DNA of 64,000 nucleotides from Hymenolepis diminuta (taxonomy: Eukaryota > Platyhelminthes > Cestoda > Cyclophyllidea > Hymenolepididae). Numbering within the stretch: the stretch's first letter is position 1; the number at the start of each line of letters is the position of its first letter. The notes beneath the pieces are model-generated. The model saw only the letters and a list, made by a program, of their open reading frames with translations. It had not been told where the DNA came from and did not search any database. The stretch covers positions 1 to 64,000 of the forward strand of contig CAADRB010000058.1 in the NCBI GenBank assembly GCA_900708905.1. The letters are read 5' to 3'. This document shows positions 26,510-39,617 of this stretch, in pieces. A program made the translations under genes and the position numbers.

Positions 26510-27290
26510 AAAGCACTTGAGGAATGTGGTAAATAATGTAGTGGGAACCACTATAAATACTCTCCGAAACTTGAGACAATCGAAAATGATGGAGTGATAG
26601 AGTTAACAGATATAATTAGACAGTAAGATATTGACTAATCTCAACGGAACTCCACTCAGAAGATCTAGATGTGGGCGCACAGTATTTCACAAAAGCCGAT
26701 TACTATCCGGAGATATCGACAATTAGCCATGGCCGACGTGCTAAGAAAAATATCTGTGTATATATTTCTAATGTTTTGATCAATAGACTGCGTTAGCTTT
26801 CCAATTACAACAGAAATGCTCCGGCAACATGAGTGTCCTAACTGTAACATTTCACCGTGCATCAGAAATTTGTAATTAACCTGATCGAGAACCGACAGAA
26901 ACCCTACATTTGAACTTCACTTTATCATTTGCCAGACTTCACCTGATAAGTAGTTAATATCCTTTTTACATTAAAACCACCAAAAAATTTTATATAAATT
27001 CTGAGATATCTTAATGATTTAAAAATATGACTTTAACTTATTAATCTGATAAAGTGATTTACAATCTGCTTAAATTGTGCATGTGGTGGCATAAATTTAA
27101 TTTAATTTTAAAATACTCCTTGGCTACGTTTTAGGTGCCCCGATACTTCCGAATACTTGTAAAAAGTTATCCCATTTTATATGATCGAAAGAGCAGTATT
27201 CACATTTATTCTATTCATTGATAAAAAGCCGGAACTACTAGGAATCAGGGTTACACTACGGCTTTTTCTTGCATAAGGCTTTTGTGGAAA
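26510..27290 (+). repeat. Diverged local duplication, unit 2
   Basis: Second unit of the duplication described at 25250-26050. A shorter third stretch at about 27960-28050 (GATCAATAAGAATCAAGATC, then GGGAGTTCTGCAAGTCGG) resembles the end of unit 1 and may be a truncated further copy. The 65-residue frames in this stretch have no recognisable family. Confidence 0.55.
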
Positions 27291-28527
27291 ATGCATGATC
27301 TCATAAAACGTATAGCTTGACAGATAACAAAGCAATTTACTGTCAACTGTAAACGACCTCCATATGCTAAACTAACGGAATATAAACCATTTTAATGTTG
27401 TCTTAACTATCTTTTATCGCATGAGTTAAACAGTCTGACTGGTAGGCAACTCCTTATTTTAGAAAATCAAATTATTTAATTATTAATCGCCGTTTTTTAC
27501 AAAAGTGGAAGCATATAACGTGAGGTTTTATTTGAAATTACAATTAAAAACCGTTCGAGACACCATCATAGAACCTGTGGTCTTAGATTTCGCATAACAT
27601 TTCCTAGCAGTTTTTGCCTATCCCTGTACCGATTAAAAACCATTATTGCACTCGAATGGCATGTGCATCGAAAACTTGGTGTGTTCTTGAAAGTTTTATT
27701 GTGAAAGCATCTTGATGTGGGGATCTAGTGCAATGTATGTAAAGGCAAATGAATTGTTTCCATAGGTCCCTTAGTTTTTGTAAAGTTGTACGTTAAATAT
27801 TGATTGTGTGATCGAAAAGGTATGTTCCATAAAGATCTCCAGACGATTAAAATTTCAAAAATAAACGAAACACTCCTCTTTTTTCGAACCTAAGCTTGTC
27901 CAAATAATTTTGAAGAAATAAAATTTTGAATAATAAACAACTTGCATGCTAATTTCAACACACAAAGAAGTCGGATCAATAAGAATCAAGATCGCTCTCT
28001 ACATTCCTCAAATTTTCTGCATTCTAAAACGGGAGTTCTGCAAGTCGGCTCAATTTTCATATTTAAAACACCTGTTGTAAGATCGTAAACTTGTATGATT
28101 AAGCTATAAATAAGCCAGAAAGTGGTACATGCATCAGTGTTCGATTCTAAAATACTTGTATTCTGCAGAGGGAGAAAAAGACAATTTCTTCTCCCTACGC
28201 ATGAACGTAAACAGACGCGAAGAGATTTTATTGATTGTCACTGGGCAGTGACCTTGCCATTGCGTTTTGCTAGGGTCGCTCACTCTTGTGCCTTTCCTCA
28301 GATAAAATTTATACTCAAAATTAGAACTATTTGGTTCGTAATTAATCTTAACCAATGATTTATTGCGCATTTGAGATTTCTATGGACAAATTTAAATACT
28401 AATAGTTCCATCAATTAATTTTTCCCAAACTTTAAAGATAAATGGATCATGAAACTAAATACAGGAACACGGATTATAATTGTAATAATGAAGGGAGCTT
28501 TTCAATATCCAATGAAAGATTAAGTGT

Positions 28528-28590
28528 CCCGATAAGGTAGTGGTCAACAGTAATATCTGCAGAACCGGAGAACATCGGTTCGGGATCCTA
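28528..28590 (+). repeat. tRNA-like remnant
   Basis: Reads AAGGTAGTGGTCAACA (A-box-like) and CGGTTCGGGATCC (B-box-like) with tRNA-like spacing. The stems pair poorly, so it is more likely a decayed tRNA or SINE head than a working tRNA gene. Confidence 0.35.
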
Positions 28591-30312
28591 TAAAAAGCCA
28601 ACTAGCTTGAAGAAATTTCAAAAGTTCCTAGTTGATAGTACACAAATGGTCAAATAGCGAAGATCTTTACGTTATATGTAATGAATACTAGACGTTATTA
28701 CTTATTGTGCCCTTTTCCATTAATCTACTTGGTTTTAGCAACCTTTCCAGTCCAGGAGGAAAAAGAAAGTTTTGATATCAGCGGAGGATTTTTCTTCAAA
28801 TTATTAAAAAGTCACTCTATTTATATCCAAATAAGATAGTAAAGGTGGATTGGTTACTTGGTTAATCAGTTAGGTCGCAGCGAGCCGACTTCATTATTTA
28901 TTACCCACAATGAGTAATTAATAGATCAAATACTCTAACACCTAATTCTATTAATGGATTTTCGATTCGACAGATTGTATTTTTCTTTACTTTGGCCTTC
29001 TAGACCTTCTTCTTTATTCTACCGAAATGAGTCATTATTCAAGTGTCTACCCAAGGTTTTTTTCGTGCTATGCATCCAATTTCTCACTCACTTCGCATGA
29101 ATTCCTCCAATTCAGAAATGTGAATTCAATCTTACGACACGGTACATACGTCAAATCAAAGTTGACGACTCCAAAAAATTTTATCTGGTATTCATGCCAG
29201 AAAATCCCCTTTTGGATTATTTCTAATAAAGCAAAGGGTCTAACCGCTCCAAAACGAGTTAAGCAAAGTTAAAGCAGCATAATCCATAAAATAGTTTCAA
29301 CAGAAATTTATAAGTATATTTATTTGGTTGATAAAAGCAAGATAATAAAGATAATATATTTTGTTTTTCCCCATCCTCAGAATGTTTACTAAAGAAAGAT
29401 AATGTGACGTACAAAAGACTACGTCTGAACTTAGACGTGAATCATTCAGCGGAATTTTCCAGGGGAGTCCCACTGCAAACCACATAAAAAGTCACGGTAG
29501 TGAGGAGAATCCATTTGGATCCTAACCATCAGGCAGATGTATATCGCTTATGATCAGTGTTCCAACCTATATGAAGCATATACCGCCCAAGAGGGAAACG
29601 CAGATATGAATGTCCTTTATTATGAGCTAATTTTTGTAATTCATTGAGATCTGCATACAAATAACCTTGAAGACCCCAGGAAGAACACGTTTGGTCTTGT
29701 AAACATATTTTTATGTTGTGTCAATTACAATTGATTAGAAAGACAAACTAGGTACATTTGAGGGCAGGGGAGGTCGATCATACTCAAGTTGCTGCGTTTT
29801 ATAGAGTTTATCGTGTGGTCCGTTATTGATAACCTCAATGATAATGAGAAATAAGCACTGAATTGAATACAGCCCCGCCACTGGTATAATGATACGCAGC
29901 CATTAATATGATAAAGGCTGAATTATCATGATAGTAGATCAAATTCAGAAGGGAGAAAAGAGAAGGCTTGAAATTTAATGAAGCTTTAGCTTCACGTTAT
30001 TAAATTGTGTCATGGGATTGACTAAATACCTAGTCAGCCGGACGTATAGCAGTGATGAAAATTCATTCCCACGAACAAGCATGGATGAACAATAAAAGCA
30101 AATCTAGCGCTGGAGAAACGAATTCTGTTCACTGATTTTTTATAAATTCTACTCGGGGGATCGAAAATATTCAATATTCCTTCTAACCAATGTGCACATG
30201 CAGTTTTACTGTAAATGCATATTTGCGAAATCGTTATGCACGAGAAGAAAAGAAGGATAAATATGGGTACTTTATATTACGCAAGCAAACCAATTCTGAA
30301 TGAATAGATATA

Positions 30313-31607
30313 TCAGATTGTAACAGAAGTTCTGTCCAATTTTTGAGTTGTGTGTTTAGGGCACGATCACTTCAATTTAGCCTGTTAATGTTGGATGCTT
30401 ATCTATAGTAATTAATAAAATAATATTTCTTCTTTCTTCCAACAGATTGTGTGATAATTATCGTTATTAATAACTATTTCTAGCCCTAATATACACTCCA
30501 AATAAAAAGCATACCAGGCACATTTTACTGTTTGGATTTTATAAAGGAAATACGACAAACTCAGTAGCAAAAATACTCAAAAACACTTATGGAAATGATG
30601 TTGTGTATGGAAAAACCTACAGAAGGTGATTTTCATGTTTCTAAAAGGATGAATTCAGCCTGAAACACAAACCGAGAGCAGAATGCTCAAAAAACTCAAT
30701 TCTGAGCAATTGCAATTTGCCATTGATGAAAATCCAACCTACTCTACTAGAGAACTGAGCAAAACCTTTCATATAAGTCGCCATATGACCATATGTAGGA
30801 GAACGAAAAGACTTGGCTGGGAAAGTCTCAGAGGCTGGGAAATGAGCTCCCGCACGATTTGTCAGAAGGCAACAAGCAACAGTGTGTGACCCGTTGTGTT
30901 TCACTGCCTTCTCGTGAACTGAACTTCAGGCACCTTTTTAGACCGAATCTTAACTGACAGAGACGAGAAGTGGTGGATCCTTTACAACAATGTTAAGCGC
31001 AAAAGACAGTGGTTCAAAGCCAATTCCACAACCGAGAAGTGGGCTGCATCCGAAAAATTCTTTTGTGTGTATGGCGGATTGAATGGTAGGTGGAAATTGT
31101 TTGTTATGAACTAATGGGTGACAATCAAACATTTGAAGTTTAATGTTAGCAGCTAGCTCGTTTAAAAGCAGTTAACGAGCATGAAAAACGGCCTTCTTTG
31201 ATCAATCAAAAGGAAGTAATTCTGCGCCATGACAATGTCAGACAATGCCACACTTCAAGAGCAACGAAAAATCTCGATGAAGAATTTGGCTGGAAAGTCA
31301 TGCATCACCTACCATATTCTCCCGATTTTGCACAAATCGATTTTCGTCTTTTCAGGAGCTTACAGAATCATTTAATAGGACTTTTAAGGCTTACTTCAAG
31401 AGAAGAGGTCGAAATGTAGCTAGTTTCTTATTTTGAGACCAAACTGAGAAAATTCTATGAAGAAGGAATGAGAAAACTTATAGCAAGATGGGGAGATGTA
31501 ATTAATAAAAATGGTGATTATGGTGAACACTAAATAAATATGTTTTTGACAAAATTATCACATTAATTCAAGTTTTAAAAATGGACAGAACTTCTGTTAC
31601 AACCTGA
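30313..31607 (+). mobile_element. mariner-family DNA transposon, decayed, with both terminal repeats
   Basis: Length is 1295 bp, normal for mariner. The left end reads TCAGATTGTAACAGAAGTTC and the complement of the right end TCAGGTTGTAACAGAAGTTC; the match continues through TGTCCA with a single mismatch overall. Both ends are flanked by TA (30311-30312 and 31608-31609), the mariner target-site duplication. The interior holds a broken transposase frame (separate entry). The good preservation of the ends compared with the gene suggests an element that could have been moved by a related transposase until fairly late. Confidence 0.92.
30522..31520 (+). pseudogene. mariner transposase pseudogene
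   Basis: Cut-and-paste transposase, now broken. Fragments in order: an N-terminal helix-turn-helix (begins ILLFGFYKGNTTNSVAKIL; its WF codon pair is interrupted by TGA near 30628), a second HTH region (30683-30889, TYSTRELSKTFHISRH), the first catalytic Asp in DEKWWILYNN (about 30965), then ARLKAVNEHEKRPSL leading to HDN with the second Asp (about 31230), and PYSPDFAQID with the third Asp (about 31340). I count 35 residues between the second and third Asp, where mariner usually has 34. In-frame stops at about 30628 and 31110, a stop after SREEVEM and frame changes between fragments make it non-functional. Confidence 0.9.
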
Positions 31608-31782
31608 TATATAATGCAAATGAGTGAATGGTGGCAAGTAGTTCGTTTATATGAACACTGTTCTGAATATATTTGGAATTATACAAAGTAGAGGTTGTAA
31701 AAATAGATAAAAACTGTAGAATTTGTGTTACATTTCGGTTTCGCCAGATGGGGGACCTGATATAACATGGTAATACCAAGAA

Positions 31783-31821
31783 GACCTCAGGGGAGCTGCT
31801 GAATTTTAAGCCGCTGAGGTC
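31783..31821. other. Short inverted repeat (hairpin) beside the mariner
   Basis: GACCTCAG (31783-31790) and CTGAGGTC (31814-31821) are perfect 8-base complements around a 23-base loop, 176 bases beyond the mariner. No U-rich end or gene next to it explains it; it could be chance or a transposon end. Confidence 0.35.
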
Positions 31822-34800
31822 TGTTGCTCACTAAAGCAATCGATATTTTCTTATTAAAGATTGATCTAAGAATAAATTAATGTAAATTTGTAAGAGGTCT
31901 TGTCTTAAATTAAACAACTTAGAGAAAATAGACATAATCTAAATTAAAAGCGCTCATTATAATTATCATTTTGCATTGCTCAGTTTCCAATCAAAACACA
32001 AACAAAAATTACACATTTTTAGGCATAAATTTCTACTTCAGACCCAAATTTGGCTTCCAGTTTATTAGTTCTATTAAAAATTGCATGAAATTGCAGTTTT
32101 ATTGGGTGAAACACAGCGTGGGAAAAAGGACGTTAATAAATTTACAGACTGTTGAATAATTTCAGGTGCTTTAATTCTGATTAAACTGAATAACTGAGTC
32201 GAAATATTTTATTTAATTATTATTTTGCTCCACAAAGGAATCTAAGAAATTGTCGGTATGCAAACGATCAACATGCTCAAAAAGTAGAGGAAAATAGCCA
32301 TCACAAAAGTGATTATCATTCAAATGAACGCTTTTGCCTTGTTAACTATCAAGTATTGAATGGAAATCAACAAGGATGCAAGAAATTAGAGATATAAACA
32401 AGGTGAAATTGTTATTTGGAACATCCAAAATTAGATATTGTGTTCTAAATTGCGATGAATTGCAAGAAAGGAAACTGTTTTACACAGACTGTATTATGAT
32501 AAATTTTACAGTGTTGTAGAGTAGCTGCTGAACATGCGTTAAATTGAAAAAGATAAGTTATTTATCGGGTTAAAAATACAAATTTGGATAAGGAAGAATA
32601 TACATTTACCGAAAAGAGAAAGACGAAAGTAAAATATGGTACTTGTAATTCCCATTATTACACTTTTCTCAATCTAGTTAAAATAACATTAACGCAAAAT
32701 CTGGAATGATAGCATTACTTTCATCCTCTCTGCTGAAGAGCTGGTGTAGGCTGATATTTGCAGCTTTGAGACTAGATAGGACTTTTAAGTTACCAATACT
32801 CATTTAAATCGTAAGAAAATTCAATACATAACTGATTAATTTAGGATATTCTAGAAGTGACTCCATTGACTCTTGTTTACTCGAAACCAAAATCCTTATC
32901 TTCTGAGGCATTAAGTTAGTAAAGGCTCTGGTTTAAATAGACATATACAAAGCTCAAATTTATACTATTGAACACATTAGCCTCGTTATATTTAATTTCA
33001 GGCTACTTTTTCCCAGTAAAAGTAGCATGAGATCTTAATTTTATTAAACGGAAGACGGAAGAATGAGATCTTAAAATTTGCTTCAGGCTGCTAGTCCTGG
33101 TTACTTTTAAGGCATGAGATGGGATTAAATCGAGTAAATCCTCTCTGGAAAATATTAATCTCTGAATTCTTAATTACAGAACCTCCCATACACTGTCAAT
33201 TTCCGGACCGAATTTATTTATTAGATTATGCTTTTGAATCCATAAAATTAAAACTTTTATCAAATTTATTACTTCAGAGCACGAACTGCTACAAATATGG
33301 CAAAATTAAAATCTAAACGGCTTCATTGAATGCACACATTATTTCTAGTCGAGTACACAACTAAACAGGTATGAATAAGGCACTGGGCGCTTCCAATTGA
33401 TTTTCGCATAACTGGCTGAAAATGCTCCAAGGGGTAAGAAGTCACAGTGGCAAAACATGGTCACGTGATTGGAAGACACAGCTTTTGGAAACTGAGGTTT
33501 TTGAAAGCCACGTCGATGTGTTTTCCAAGCATTCCTTCAATGGATTTAGTTCTGTCTAATTGTAATTATTAGCAGCAAAGGATAAACGAAGCTGTAGAAA
33601 TGGCTGAATGTCACATTTTCAACTTGATAAATACTTCCGGTTTGTACAGTGTTACCCGCTAGCTTTAAAGCAGAAAATTCGTTAAAACCTGATTTTATTC
33701 GATTTGAATCATTTATCCTAATTCATCTAGCAGTCTAATTATATGGAAATGGCTATTTATCAATCTGTTGAAGCTCTGAAGCTCCATATTATTGAAAGTT
33801 TTAATTACTGATTATTCTAAGTTATGTTCTTTACCGTCATCTCGGAGTTTTCGGGGAAATTTTTTCAGAATTCAACGCCTAATCTATCAAAAAATCGAAG
33901 TCACAAAATTTCAAACGAGCTCATTATGACATTGAAGTAGGCATAACTAAATACATTTTTTTAAAAAAACCCTATTTCGGTGATGATAGAGATTATTTAG
34001 AGGTTCAAAATACCTTTCAGCGATTGCTTAATCTTTTCACTTAATTATATGGTGTGTTTTTCATTGGTCGTTATTTTGGCACGATAATATTTCTACATTG
34101 ATACGGATGTTGCCAGCAAGTTGAGAAATTAAGGGTGTTTAGTGAGGGTTGTCTAGTCCGAATCATCCTGATGTCTAAACCCTTGAAAACAGAAAAAATG
34201 AACAGAAGTGATCACATTTACCATTAGAATTATTCAACTGATCAATAATTAATTTTGTTCGAGGAGTTCATTAATGCATCACTGTCTAGGAACCAGAATT
34301 CAAAACATCCCCACACGCTGGTTATGTTTTGTAGTATCTCAAGTACGTTTTGTAATCCTGCCGAATTAATAAACGCAAAGCCTAATGCCATTTTGTATTC
34401 GTACAAGAGTCAAACGTTGCAAAGGGGTATTAAAAGAAATATATGAGAATCACTTCGCTTTTGAATGAGTTTCATGAGTATATATACCCAAGGGGTCCTT
34501 AAAATTAATGAGAATCTTGATAAACTGCAGTCATCTTTTAAATATCAATCTAATCTAATTTACTGTATTAGCCTGTGTCAGTCTTTTTCCAAACCCGTAA
34601 AGGAAGTACAAACTACATTTGACTTGAGTAAAGAGAAGATATCTTATAGTTCCTCTTATAAGAAACTTGTAATATTCCACTCTTCTTATTCACCAGAATT
34701 AATCGATGTAGTTATCCATTGACATCAATGGATGTGGACCAGTCATCATTGATCTCGTAACCTCTGACTTATCAGACATGCCTGGTTAACACTACACAAC

Positions 34801-36464
34801 TAATTTCTCTTGGATGGTTAATCAATCTAACGGAGATGGTTTTGAATTCAAGACTCTTAACACCACCTAAACTTTGTAGTTGTAATCAAAATCTTTCAGT
34901 AATCAATTAATTAAAAAATTATCATTAATCACTCGATTATTATAATTTTTTTACAATCGAATCATTTCTAGATGGATCAGTGCTTAAATTGGAATCTTCC
35001 CCATGAAACCCAGTTGATAGACGACCATAAAACCACTCATTAGCCTTTCGAATTTGATATTGTAGACAATGATTGACAGCAAGTATCACTTTTGAAAAGT
35101 AACTCATTTTCAGACATTTAATCTGTTTACTTTTAATGAAAATTTTTTTAATTACTGAAAGATTTTGACCAACTTGCAACTAAGACTAAATACAAAGAGA
35201 GAGTTATTACAATAGTCATTCTGTCTATCTCACATATTTTTAAAAAATCGGACTTTAAATTGATTTTTGATAAATAAACTATAAATTTTCGTAATTTAAA
35301 AGTTTCCTTATTTTTATTTTAATAGTTCTTATAAATTCGAATATGTTTATCAACAGTTATGTGACAAATCTAAAAATTAAACTTCCTTCGTTGAAGTCAC
35401 GGATTTATTTGTGTAGTCATTGATTTTTAGGAAATTGTTGAAAATGCAGTTACTCGTTTGCTTGGAAAGGTATTATTAAAACAAACAATATCTAGATATC
35501 GATATACTAAAGGAGATTGCATAAGACAATCTAAGACTTAATTCTAATAAGATTTAAATATAGGCTGATTTTGAGAGTATTCACAAAGTTAAGCTCTTTT
35601 TTATTTGAAGGAGGAAACAAATGCTGAATAGCTTTTCTAGTGCATTCTGACTAATGGACTCTCTCAATTTCTTTGGAGTGCTCATCTACCGACTCATATC
35701 CCTACCCTAACTGTCAATGAACAAAGAACTCTAAATCGGTTGACCACTCTATCGGACCTCATTTCGTCTGATCTTCACAATTCGGATTGTCCTCCCTCAG
35801 TATTAACACTTCCTCTTTCCTCCCATTTCCTCTTACTAATTCTTCCACCCTTCCCCTCTCCTTCACTTCCATCTGCGCAAAAAATTTGCTGTCCTCCTTA
35901 ACTCCTGGACTTCTAACTCTTTGAAAGGTGTTGTTTCCTGTTATTCCTAAGATCATTAATTATTTGAGGGGATATCTAGCTTAATTTGGCCAAAATCTTT
36001 TAAAGTAGCTTTACTTGGGCTTAGAACTATTTTAAGCTAACTTTCCTCTAAAGACCAGAATTAAACCATGCGGTTAATTATTTTGATCGTAAGATGTGCA
36101 GTCGTGGTTGCTAATTTCACATCCTCAAGCTTGACGGATATGAGAGGCGATTGAAAATTAACACTCTTATTTCGGTGTTCAAGAAGGGATTAAATTTTTG
36201 GCACACGGTAAAGCTCAGAAGTCAGTGGTTTGAATAATAGGAAGGTGACAGATAATTATAGAATTACATAACTAGATCGATATAAAGACTTCTAAGAAAT
36301 GCCCGAAAACTCAAGACAACAGGCTCTCTAACGAAGTCACAAACGAATGGATGACAGCATAATTCGAATTTCACCCAAAACCTCAAATACCTTTTGTAAA
36401 CAAAAATTGTATAATAAATAAAATTTTCCATTTCTAAGATTAGAGGTTACATTTCAATACCACT

Positions 36465-36487
36465 GTATATATATATATATATATATA
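36465..36487. repeat. TA dinucleotide microsatellite
   Basis: About eleven TA units in an AT-rich setting; nothing else was seen around it. Confidence 0.9.
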
Positions 36488-39152
36488 AACCACTACTCTG
36501 ATATCGTAGTGTTATTTGATTAGCATCAGTTAAGATGGCCTCCGTAATTAATATTGGATGACCAAGAATTTTACCTTAAATGAACGTGTCTAGTGGGAAA
36601 AGTTTGGGAAACGTTCATGAGGTCATTGCAATTCCATCATAGGAATGAACATTTGTGAGGCGCTAGTCAAAAATCGATAACTGAATGCGTGGGTTTAAAA
36701 CTAGAGCATCAGAAATGATCTCAGAAAAGTTTTATTAGAAGTAACCCAACATTTCATAAAAGATAAGATTGATAATGTATATTTTAGTCTACTGATTCAA
36801 TTTTCCGCTGTTATTTTAATTTATCTTATTTATTATTTAATTATAAGTAAATTTAAGTGAAAGAGTTAGCATTAACATTCATTTAATTGAAAGATTTAAT
36901 TAAATAATTAGTAAGAAGAGTATACCAAATTATTTAATGAGTAAAATAACAATTATCAGAGTCAAATTTCAAGATGTGTAATGTTCCTCTATACAAAATA
37001 TTTGTCAATTAATAATCTCCCTCCTTGGCTACGCAAAGATCGACTACGGTTGCGCTGATTTCCGTGATTGAGAGAATAATAATCGAGCCAGCAATGGCTA
37101 GCAAATTATCCTTAATTCAGAAGTATGCTGCATCAATACAGCCTTAAATAGAGACAGAAAATAGTAAAGTAAGGGGGGTCAAAAATCTGAGTGGGATATT
37201 GGAATGGCTAATCATCTTTGCAGCACTGAATTTGCATTGTGTCCCAATCACTTGGTCCGGCAACATTACATGAATTAAACTAACGACTGTCGGTACTGTA
37301 TCTCAACTTTTAGCAACTTGTATTTCCATGAAGGCCATCTCCTTTTCAGGGTTCTAGGTCATTTTTACATCTTGAACCGTTTAAGAGAAGTAAGTTTTCA
37401 GGACCTCAGGAACCTGATCTTTTTAGACAATAAAGGTATTCCTCCAATAATTTCAGCTGATGACATAATTCTTATGATTGAAGCAAACTAACGAGAATGT
37501 GTATGAAAAGCTTTTCATTTTCTTATCTTTATCGGCAAGCAGCGAATTAGCTTTATCGCTCTGCAGAATCCGATAGCTGGTACGACGAATCCGATGATTG
37601 CAATAAATATTGGTACTCTGATTGCTTGACCAGTAAGCTCGTAGTCCCTGGCTTTATTCAGGAAATTTATTCCGAAACCTTGATTTATATTTAGACTGGT
37701 TTTTTTTGAAACGGACTGTCTTTTAAAACTTTTAACAGAATTAACCTTTTAACATAACTATCGTTTTTTTAGAAATTGATCTAACTTACACCTGTGGGGT
37801 GTACAACACTACAAAGGCTGACCAAAGAGATCTCGCGGGCGCTACTGATCGTAATTCGAGCAAGCACAGTGTGCATGCAGAGGCCTCCCAGCCAATCAAC
37901 AATCAATATTCGTGCAGCGTACCACTAATTACACTCAATTGCTAAGGTTTTTGCAGAAAACTCACCCCATACGATACCTCCCGTGCTCTTGCTGCTTTGA
38001 ACGTAGTCTAGCCAATTTTGGGGCAAGTTTATGCCAGAAGATCTGCTAGAGCCTAGTTGTACCTGCCAGCAGCTAGTTGGACTTCTAAGAGGATTATTAA
38101 GGTTCAGCAAAAGCCTTAGCTGTGTGTGCTATCCGCTACCGACTCTAACATTCCCTGTTTCTACAACATATTGTTAAGTAAGCATAATCTTAAGAATCTC
38201 GAATTTTAGGAGACCATCCTATCTCTACAGTTATTCTTTTTGATATCAGCAGTTATAAAAAGTGTTGTTAATTAACGCATTAAAATCTAAAAAGTGTAAG
38301 CCTGTCTCCTAGTGACTCGATTTCCAAAACCTTCACCCCGTGAAACCTGCCTTAGGTAACTTTAAGGATTTCGCAAGAATTTCTTGATATTTTTGAGTGA
38401 TATTGATTTAATTCGTTTTGATCAAAAATAATATTTATGCCTTTGTTTATTTGAACTATTCTCAAGCGTTTCAGTTGGAGAATATTGTTTAGCGATTTGT
38501 ACTTGCCCCTGTCGCGATAACTCAGGCCCCACCTGTCAAGTCCAACGACTTGTCGGTTACATAACTGGCGGTGCAAACGTTTGATTTTCATATCCTCACT
38601 ATATCCGACTACTTCTTTCTTGCCTTGTTTTTGTTAGTGTGCTCCTGCTCTTACACTTTCCCTATCTATCTCGACTCTCGTTGCTCCTGCACAATAGAAC
38701 AACCTAAAAGCGTCTTAACCAAACGAGATTAGACTCCTCTACATCGAATCCTATTTTCACTTTGAAGCAACTCAGAGATGAATACCACCGACATCCGACT
38801 TATCGAATCAAAGTAATTCAAATCAGCCCAAGTCGGTTAAAAAGAGAACAAATAAGAAATTCCTTAGATCCAATTTCTAGTCAATCGTCAATGAAAATAA
38901 CCGATACTTTGAGTACGTCCTCATGGCTTAAGTCTGAATAACGCCTTGGTGTCTCTGTACATTTACCTATTTTTACCATGTTTCTGCTATGAATAATGCG
39001 TTTAATAATAGAATTAAAATGTTACTTGCTTACAATAACGGCTTTTCCCACTAAATTGAAGAGTTCTCTACCCCATTCAAAATGATTCGAAAGAGCACTT
39101 ACAGTCCAAAAATCTTGTATTATACAACATTTACAAATCGTGGATCAGCTGA

Positions 39153-39617
39153 TTAGAAATCAAATCCCTCAACACCCTTACTGAGAGAGTGAATCTCCAA
39201 CTTGCTAATAAGCATTTTCGCCTTATTTCTAATAACCGCCAAATCACCATCAAACGCTGGATGTTTGACAAACTCCTCGCACGACCTTGCCAAAGGTCCA
39301 GGAGATTCATTTAGGAGTTCTAAGAGTTTCTTAGCAATGGTGACAGGATGATGTTTGTCCACGGGTTCCTCGGCATTCCATGAAGCGAGAACCTCTTCAG
39401 CCAGACCCTGATAAGAGTACAACTCTGATCCCAGTGTAGCGCCATATTGTAAACCATGGATCCATGAAGACTGTAACTCATCACTACGATCGGGCAGTTG
39501 TGAGATCGACTGGTCATCTGTGATCATTGCAAAGGCCTTACGATAAGCTTCAGAGTATTGCTTCTCCTCCGCCATAAATATCTCCTCCAAGAAGTCTTCC
39601 TCCATATTAGATGCCAT
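39153..39617 (-). CDS. LTO1: LTO1/ORAOV1-like adaptor protein
   Basis: Single exon, 154 residues, start MASNMEEDF, stop TAA at 39153-39155. Similar over its length to LTO1/ORAOV1 (about 140 residues in vertebrates): N-terminal EDFLEEIFMAEEKQYSEAYR, a Gly-repeat segment HGLQYGATLGSELYSYQG (Yae1/LTO1 signature) and the C-terminal end GFDF. In the family, LTO1 with YAE1 links the cytosolic Fe-S assembly machinery to the ribosome-recycling ATPase ABCE1, and the very C-terminal aromatic residue docks on the targeting complex; FDF fits that end motif broadly. The first half of the Gly repeat is lost and replaced by an acidic stretch of about 18 residues; I tested this as an unspliced intron and rejected it on frame. 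A TTTTAATTACAG acceptor lies 9 bases before the ATG, so a spliced 5' leader is likely. It follows citrate synthase, same strand, 397 bases apart. Confidence 0.72.
   Translation of the reverse strand: MASNMEEDFLEEIFMAEEKQYSEAYRKAFAMITDDQSISQLPDRSDELQSSWIHGLQYGATLGSELYSYQGLAEEVLASWNAEEPVDKHHPVTIAKKLLELLNESPGPLARSCEEFVKHPAFDGDLAVIRNKAKMLISKLEIHSLSKGVEGFDF

Larger units (their letters stand above)
16888..39152. other. 22-kb region without a recognisable host gene
   Basis: No conserved exon was recognised on either strand; open frames are short and AT-biased. Contents: CNOT4 3' flank with a poly(A) signal, SINE-like copies (17735-17860, 24041-24270), family C repeats (18912-19085), the diverged local duplication (25250-27290), a reverse family B fragment (25455-25545), a tRNA-like remnant (28528-28590), a decayed mariner (30313-31607), a hairpin (31783-31821) and a TA microsatellite (36465-36487). 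Non-coding RNA genes or far enhancers cannot be excluded by reading. Confidence 0.65.

Noticed and set aside
28122..28370. Overlapping 78-residue frames on both strands
   Set aside because: Mirror-image frames over the same bases with no homology; AT-rich background.
28528..28590. Functional tRNA gene
   Set aside because: Box-like motifs are present, but the acceptor and anticodon stems do not pair convincingly.
39480..39540. Unspliced intron in the LTO1 insertion
   Set aside because: The only GT...AG pair (40 bp) would break the frame and destroy the conserved Gly segment.
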